Source: Sphingomonas sp. (GTDB lineage Bacteria > Pseudomonadota > Alphaproteobacteria > Sphingomonadales > Sphingomonadaceae). From it: a DNA stretch of 5,238 nt. A program made the translations under genes and the position numbers. Location of the stretch: the NCBI GenBank assembly GCA_030824725.1, contig JAPJRE010000300.1:1-5238 (forward strand). The letters run 5' to 3'. This document shows, piece by piece, positions 4,758 to 5,238 of the stretch. Position 1 is the first letter of the stretch, and each line of letters opens with the position of its first letter. The notes below the pieces were generated by a model. The model was given only the letters and a program-made list of their open reading frames with translations. It ran no database searches and was not told the DNA's origin.

Positions 4758-5238
4758 TTGACCGACGAGACCCTGCTCGCCGACCCTTCCGACATTACCC
4801 CGATCTCGATCGTCGACGAGATGAAGACCTCGTACCTCGATTACGCGATGAGCGTGATCGTGGCGCGCGCCCTGCCCGACGTTCGTGACGGCCTGAAGCC
4901 CGTCCACCGCCGCATCCTCTATGCCGCCCAGGAAGGCGGCTATGTCGCCGGACGGCCCTACCGCAAGTCCGCCCGCCTGGTCGGTGACGTGATGGGTAAA
5001 TACCACCCGCACGGCGACAGCTCGATCTACGACGCGATGGCCCGCATGGCGCAGGACTGGGCGATGCGCGTGCCGCTGATCGACGGCCAGGGCAATTTCG
5101 GCTCGATGGACCCGGATCCACCCGCCTCAATGCGGTACACCGAAGCGCGTCTGGCGCGGGTCGCCCTCACGCTTCTCGACGATCTCGACAAGGATACGGT
5201 CGATTTTCAGGACAACTATGATGGTCGCGAGCGTGAAC
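4758..5238 (+). CDS. gyrA: DNA gyrase subunit A, N-terminal part (runs off the window)
   Basis: This is the first 160 codons of the cytoplasmic A subunit of gyrase, which breaks and rejoins DNA during ATP-driven negative supercoiling with GyrB. SIVDEMKTSYLDYAMSVIVA (17-36), ARALPDVRDGLKPVHRRILY (36-55), VGDVMGKYHPHGDSSIYDA (75-93), IDGQGNFGSMDPDPPASMRY (108-127) and DKDTVDF are hallmark GyrA sequences. SIVDEMKTSYLDYAMSVI favours GyrA over ParC. The catalytic tyrosine is Y127 with R126 beside it. The quinolone-determining positions equivalent to E. coli S83 and D87 are S88 and D92, both wild type. The start is TTG at 4758, giving MTDET-like homology; the only upstream in-frame sequence ends at a TAG at 4716 and offers no better start. 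The ribosome site is weak (GAAAG, 4744-4748). The rest of the gene, including the C-terminal pinwheel, is outside. Confidence 0.96.
   Translation, partial: MTDETLLADPSDITPISIVDEMKTSYLDYAMSVIVARALPDVRDGLKPVHRRILYAAQEGGYVAGRPYRKSARLVGDVMGKYHPHGDSSIYDAMARMAQDWAMRVPLIDGQGNFGSMDPDPPASMRYTEARLARVALTLLDDLDKDTVDFQDNYDGRERE

Overview
This looks like a chromosomal housekeeping segment from a GC-rich alphaproteobacterium, most likely a Sphingomonas-type member of the Sphingomonadales. The assignment rests on overall protein character: the GyrA N-terminus, the Ala/Arg-rich soluble histidine kinase and the secreted TPR protein. It is an inference, not a database result. No insertion sequence, integrase, CRISPR array, toxin-antitoxin pair or defence gene was found.

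Layout from left to right. Bases 1-535 hold no convincing gene but contain several inverted repeats, including a palindrome at the left edge and an operator-like TTTGTA-N9-TACAAA element. Two minus-strand tRNA genes follow: tRNA-Ile2(CAU) at 672-747, then tRNA-Pro(UGG) at 536-612, both with encoded CCA ends and separated by a strong GC-rich inverted repeat. At 812-2479 on the minus strand lies a soluble sensor histidine kinase of 555 aa with a helical-repeat-like N-terminus, a PAS-like middle, an intact HisKA H-box and a strongly degenerate ATPase domain. A 178-bp intergenic region separates it from a divergent Lrp/AsnC-family regulator (2658-3131, plus strand). A near-perfect bidirectional intrinsic terminator (3162-3199) divides this regulator from a convergent minus-strand gene for a secreted TPR-repeat protein (3218-4501). 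A 256-bp divergent promoter region follows, then the 5' end of gyrA (plus strand from a TTG at 4758), which runs off the right edge.

Functionally the genes look like neighbours rather than one pathway. The two divergent pairs (kinase/Lrp and TPR/gyrA) are where shared regulation could occur. The most interesting points are a perfect 18-bp alternating pyrimidine-purine run just upstream of the putative gyrA promoter, which is potentially Z-DNA forming and supercoiling-responsive; the loss of the N-box asparagines and G1 glycines in the kinase; and an inverted repeat overlapping the putative -35 of the Lrp-family gene. No clearly new multi-gene system is present.
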